NCBI RefSeq assembly: GCF_011947365.2
Contig: NZ_JAAVSH020000001.1
Location: 2,210,696 to 2,274,695, forward strand
Source of the DNA: an endosymbiont of Lamellibrachia barhami
Lineage (GTDB): Bacteria; Pseudomonadota; Gammaproteobacteria; Chromatiales; Chromatiaceae
Length of the DNA: 64,000 nucleotides
Direction: 5' to 3'
The position numbers were made by a program, and so were the translations under genes. Within the stretch, counting starts at the first letter, position 1; each line of letters opens with the position of its first letter. The notes under the pieces are model-generated. The model made no database searches. It was not told the origin of the DNA and saw nothing but the letters and a program-made list of their open reading frames with translations. Positions 61,572 to 64,000 of the stretch are shown in pieces.

Positions 61572-63603
61572 GGTTGTGTAACTCCTGTTGTTTATGGGCG
61601 ATCAATTCGTCGTCACAGCTTGGGCAGAACTCGTGCTCGCCGCTGAGATAACCGTGCTTCGGACAGATCGAAAAGGTTGGGGTGATGGTGATATAGGGCA
61701 GGCGGAAGCGCTCCAGTGAACGTTTGACCAGACGCCGGCAGGCCTCGGTAGAGCTGATGCGCTCGTTCATATAGAGGTGCAACACCGTGCCGCCCGTGTA
61801 CTTTTGCTGCAAAGGTTCCTGGCGGGCAAGTGCCTCGAAGGGGTCGTCGGTAAATCCCACCGGCAGCTGTGAGGAGTTGGTGTAGTAGGGCTTCTTCAGC
61901 GTGCCTGCCTGGAGAATCTCGGGCCAACGCTTGCGATCTTCCTTGGCGAAGCGGTAGGTAGTGCCCTCTGCAGGCGTCGCCTCCAGGTTGTACATGTTGC
62001 CGGTCTGTTCCTGGAACTCGACCATGCGTTCGCGGATATGGTCGAGGAGGCGGATCGCCATGGCGCTACCCGCTTCAGCGGTGATGTCCTGCTCATCCGC
62101 AGTGAAGTTGCGAACCATCTCATTGATGCCGTTTACGCCGATGGTGGAGAAGTGGTTGCGCAGGGTGCCGAGATAGCGTTTGGTATAGGGGAAGAGTCCC
62201 GCATCCATGTGGCGCTGTATCACCTTGCGTTTGATCTCCAGACTGGTGCGGGCGAGGCGCAGCAGTTCATCGAGCCGCTGCATCAATGCGCTTTCATCCC
62301 CTTGGTAGAGGTGCCCCAGGCGGGCGCAGTTGATGGTCACCACCCCCAGCGAGCCGGTCTGCTCCGCCGAGCCGAACAGGCCGTTGCCGCGTTTCAGCAG
62401 TTCCCGCAGGTCGAGCTGCAGACGGCAGCACATGGAGCGGACCATATTCGGCTTGAGGTCGGAGTTGAGGAAATTCTGGAAGTAGGGCAGGCCATACTTG
62501 GCGGTCATGGCGAATAACAACTCCGCATTTTCGCTCTCCCAGGGGAAGTCGGGGGTGATGTTGTAGGTGGGGATGGGAAAGGTAAAGACCCGGCCCTTGG
62601 CATCCCCTTCAGTCATTACCTCGATATAGGCGCGATTGATGAGATCCATCTCGTGCTGCAGCTCGCCGTAGGTGAAATCCATCTCTTCACCGGCGATGAC
62701 CGGTATCTGCTCGCGCAGGTCCTCCGGGCAGACCCAGTCGAAGGTCAGATTGGTGAAGGGAGTCTGAGTACCCCAGCGGGAGGGTACGTTGAGATTGTAG
62801 ATTAACTCCTGAATGTACTGCCGGACCTGCTCGTAACTCAGACTATCCTGGCGAACATAGGGGGCCATGTAGGTGTCGAAAGAGCTGAAGGCCTGGGCGC
62901 CGGCCCACTCGTTCTGTAATGTGCCGAGGAAGTTGACGATCTGCCCCACGGCGGAGGACATGTGCTTGGCTGGACCCGATTCCACTTTTCCCGGCACGCC
63001 GTTGAGTCCTTCATGCAGCAGGGTGCGCAGGGACCAGCCGGCGCAGTAACCTGCCAGCATGTCCAGATCGTGGATGTGGATGTCGCCTTCCCGGTGCGCC
63101 TCCCCCACTTCGGGCGGATAGACATGGCTCAGCCAGTAGTTGGCGAGCATCTTGCCTGAGGTGTTGAGAATCAGACCGCCAAGGGAGTAGCCCTGGTTGG
63201 CGTTGGCACTCACCCGCCAGTCGGCCCGCTCAAGATATTCATTGACCGAAGTGGAGACATCCACCAGCGTGCGGCGATCCTGCCGCAACTTTTTATGCTG
63301 TTCACGATAGACGATGTAGGCGCGGGCGGTTTGCAGGTGGTTGGCGCTGATCAACACCTGCTCGACGATATCCTGGATGCGCTCGATATCCGGGATCTGG
63401 TGTCGATAACCCGTATGGGCCAGCACCTTCACTACCTGGGCGGTGAGTAGCTGGGCCTCAGACTCATCGAGTTCTCCTGTGGCCTGGCCTGCCTGCAGGA
63501 CTGCGGTCCTGATCTTGGCGGCGTCGAATGCTGTTTGTGACCCATCCCGCTTTTCTACCTTGATGGGTAGAAATAACGGTGATTTTTCGAGTTTGACGGA
63601 CAT
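61555..63603 (-). CDS. nrdD: Anaerobic (class III) ribonucleoside-triphosphate reductase, catalytic part
   Basis: 682 residues. The N-terminal ATP-cone (PIKVEKRDGSQTAFDAAKIRTAVLQ, about 14-100) is followed by the ten-stranded barrel with active-site Cys in VRSMCCRLQLDLREL. The C-terminal zinc-type ligands lie in CPKHGYLSGEHEFCPSC. The usual glycyl-radical C-terminus is missing; it lies in the overlapping frame at 61398-61571. GGAGG at 63608-63612 is the ribosome-binding site. An FNR-type operator lies upstream, fitting anaerobic induction. Confidence 0.9.
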   Translation of the reverse strand: MSVKLEKSPLFLPIKVEKRDGSQTAFDAAKIRTAVLQAGQATGELDESEAQLLTAQVVKVLAHTGYRHQIPDIERIQDIVEQVLISANHLQTARAYIVYREQHKKLRQDRRTLVDVSTSVNEYLERADWRVSANANQGYSLGGLILNTSGKMLANYWLSHVYPPEVGEAHREGDIHIHDLDMLAGYCAGWSLRTLLHEGLNGVPGKVESGPAKHMSSAVGQIVNFLGTLQNEWAGAQAFSSFDTYMAPYVRQDSLSYEQVRQYIQELIYNLNVPSRWGTQTPFTNLTFDWVCPEDLREQIPVIAGEEMDFTYGELQHEMDLINRAYIEVMTEGDAKGRVFTFPIPTYNITPDFPWESENAELLFAMTAKYGLPYFQNFLNSDLKPNMVRSMCCRLQLDLRELLKRGNGLFGSAEQTGSLGVVTINCARLGHLYQGDESALMQRLDELLRLARTSLEIKRKVIQRHMDAGLFPYTKRYLGTLRNHFSTIGVNGINEMVRNFTADEQDITAEAGSAMAIRLLDHIRERMVEFQEQTGNMYNLEATPAEGTTYRFAKEDRKRWPEILQAGTLKKPYYTNSSQLPVGFTDDPFEALARQEPLQQKYTGGTVLHLYMNERISSTEACRRLVKRSLERFRLPYITITPTFSICPKHGYLSGEHEFCPSCDDELIAHKQQELHNHASCH

Positions 63604-63692
63604 CTCGATCCTCCTGTATTTCCATTATAGATGCGTCATCTTGTGGCGTTACGCTCTGCCATACACAATATGTTGTGGTTTTGTTATTTTGT

Positions 63693-63706
63693 TTGACCCA
63701 GATCAA
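63693..63706. promoter_or_regulatory. FNR/Anr-type operator upstream of nrdD
   Basis: TTGACCCAGATCAA matches the FNR consensus TTGAT-N4-ATCAA at 9 of 10 positions. It lies about 95 bp upstream of the nrdD start, in the gap shared with the divergent gene. TATAAT on the minus strand at 63624-63629 could be the -10 element of nrdD. Confidence 0.7.
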
Positions 63707-63817
63707 TCGTTTTGGGAAAAGACGGATTTTGCTTGGATCAGGGAGAGACGAGGCTAAATATTTGGCAAATCCGGCCGATAACTTTTGAACTGTCGTGATC
63801 CCAGAAATTGAATACCA

Positions 63818-64000
63818 ATGTCCAAATCTGTTTTTACACTGTCTGACGGCGCCGCCTTTGTTCCCGAGTCCTCGAAAGAAGCGCTGGAGCAGGAAGCGGC
63901 TGAGAAATTCTCCATCAGTGACTTCGTTAAGGGGTTGGGTGAAGATTTGGTCGCCAACCGACTGGCGCTGCCAACACTGCCAGCCCTCTCCATCGAGGCG
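63818..64000 (+). CDS. N-terminal part of a possible HDOD-domain protein (cut by window edge)
   Basis: 61 codons to the right edge from the ATG at 63818. After a variable, Glu/Ala-rich N-terminus, LALPTLPALSIEA resembles the opening of HDOD domains (LPxLP signature), which occur in regulators of two-component and c-di-GMP signalling. Only this motif supports the call. No strong ribosome-binding site is seen. Transcribed divergently from nrdD, so it may share the FNR-regulated gap. Confidence 0.45.
   Translation, partial: MSKSVFTLSDGAAFVPESSKEALEQEAAEKFSISDFVKGLGEDLVANRLALPTLPALSIEA

Overview
The window is a 64 kb chromosomal segment of a gammaproteobacterium. It carries the replication-origin neighbourhood (rpmH-dnaA-dnaN-recF-gyrB; rnpA-yidD-yidC-mnmE; mnmG-rsmG-parA-parB-atp operon-glmU-glmS). 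Gene order and protein sequences resemble the Chromatiales-type sulfur-oxidising gammaproteobacteria and their symbionts. Supporting signs are a TusA-type sulfur carrier, an Rnf complex, a PEP-CTERM protein, an anaerobic class III ribonucleotide reductase and a PfkA-family gene. A genus cannot be assigned from sequence alone. No tRNA, rRNA, CRISPR array or intact transposase was seen.

Region by region. 1-6.45 kb is a nitrogen-control block on the minus strand: glnA, a small secreted DUF4124 protein, and ntrB-ntrC. It has NtrC-type enhancer sites and sigma-54-type promoters. About 1.05 kb between ntrB and glnA is present twice as an imperfect tandem duplication, joined by a 146-bp hairpin-rich sequence of unknown origin. 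6.45-9.6 kb (minus) holds EfpL, a CDF metal transporter, and a TusA-like protein overlapping a PP-loop sulfurtransferase-like protein. 9.7-14.4 kb (plus) holds glyQS, a MazG-like pyrophosphohydrolase, gmhB and a PlsC-like acyltransferase. 14.5-20.9 kb (minus) is gyrB-recF-dnaN-dnaA, with two parS-like sites inside recF and a DnaA-box cluster between dnaN and dnaA (candidate oriC). 21-29.3 kb (plus) is rpmH-rnpA-yidD-yidC-mnmE, two methyltransferases, an OsmC protein and mnmG-rsmG. 29.3-33 kb holds a PEP-CTERM protein, parAB and a lipoprotein. 33.1-44.2 kb (plus) is atpIBEFHAGDC, an FKBP-type isomerase and glmU-glmS. 44.2-46.4 kb, downstream of glmS (the classical attTn7 neighbourhood), holds an orphan membrane protein flanked by 15-bp direct repeats and a DRE-TIM aldolase. 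46.4-54.9 kb is a mixed set: msrA, glk, uvrD, a TRAP binding protein, hemW, a Rof-like protein, DUF3135, rpmE and a secreted nuclease. 55-59.8 kb (minus) is an rnfCDGEA cluster ending in a small Cys-rich membrane protein, with no rnfB. 59.9-63.7 kb holds a 3'-truncated phosphofructokinase and the anaerobic ribonucleotide reductase genes. A gene start resembling an HDOD-domain protein runs off the right edge.

The most unusual points are these. (1) The glycyl-radical tail of the class III ribonucleotide reductase is encoded in a separate, overlapping 57-codon frame. (2) In the Rnf cluster, a Cys-rich small membrane protein sits where RnfB would be expected. (3) The nitrogen-control region is tandemly duplicated with a structured junction. 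(4) Dispersed intergenic repeats (heptamer arrays plus TAGGCC palindromes) abut start or stop codons. (5) A TusA/PP-loop pair of unknown sulfur-transfer function is present. All calls were made by reading the sequence; no database search was run.
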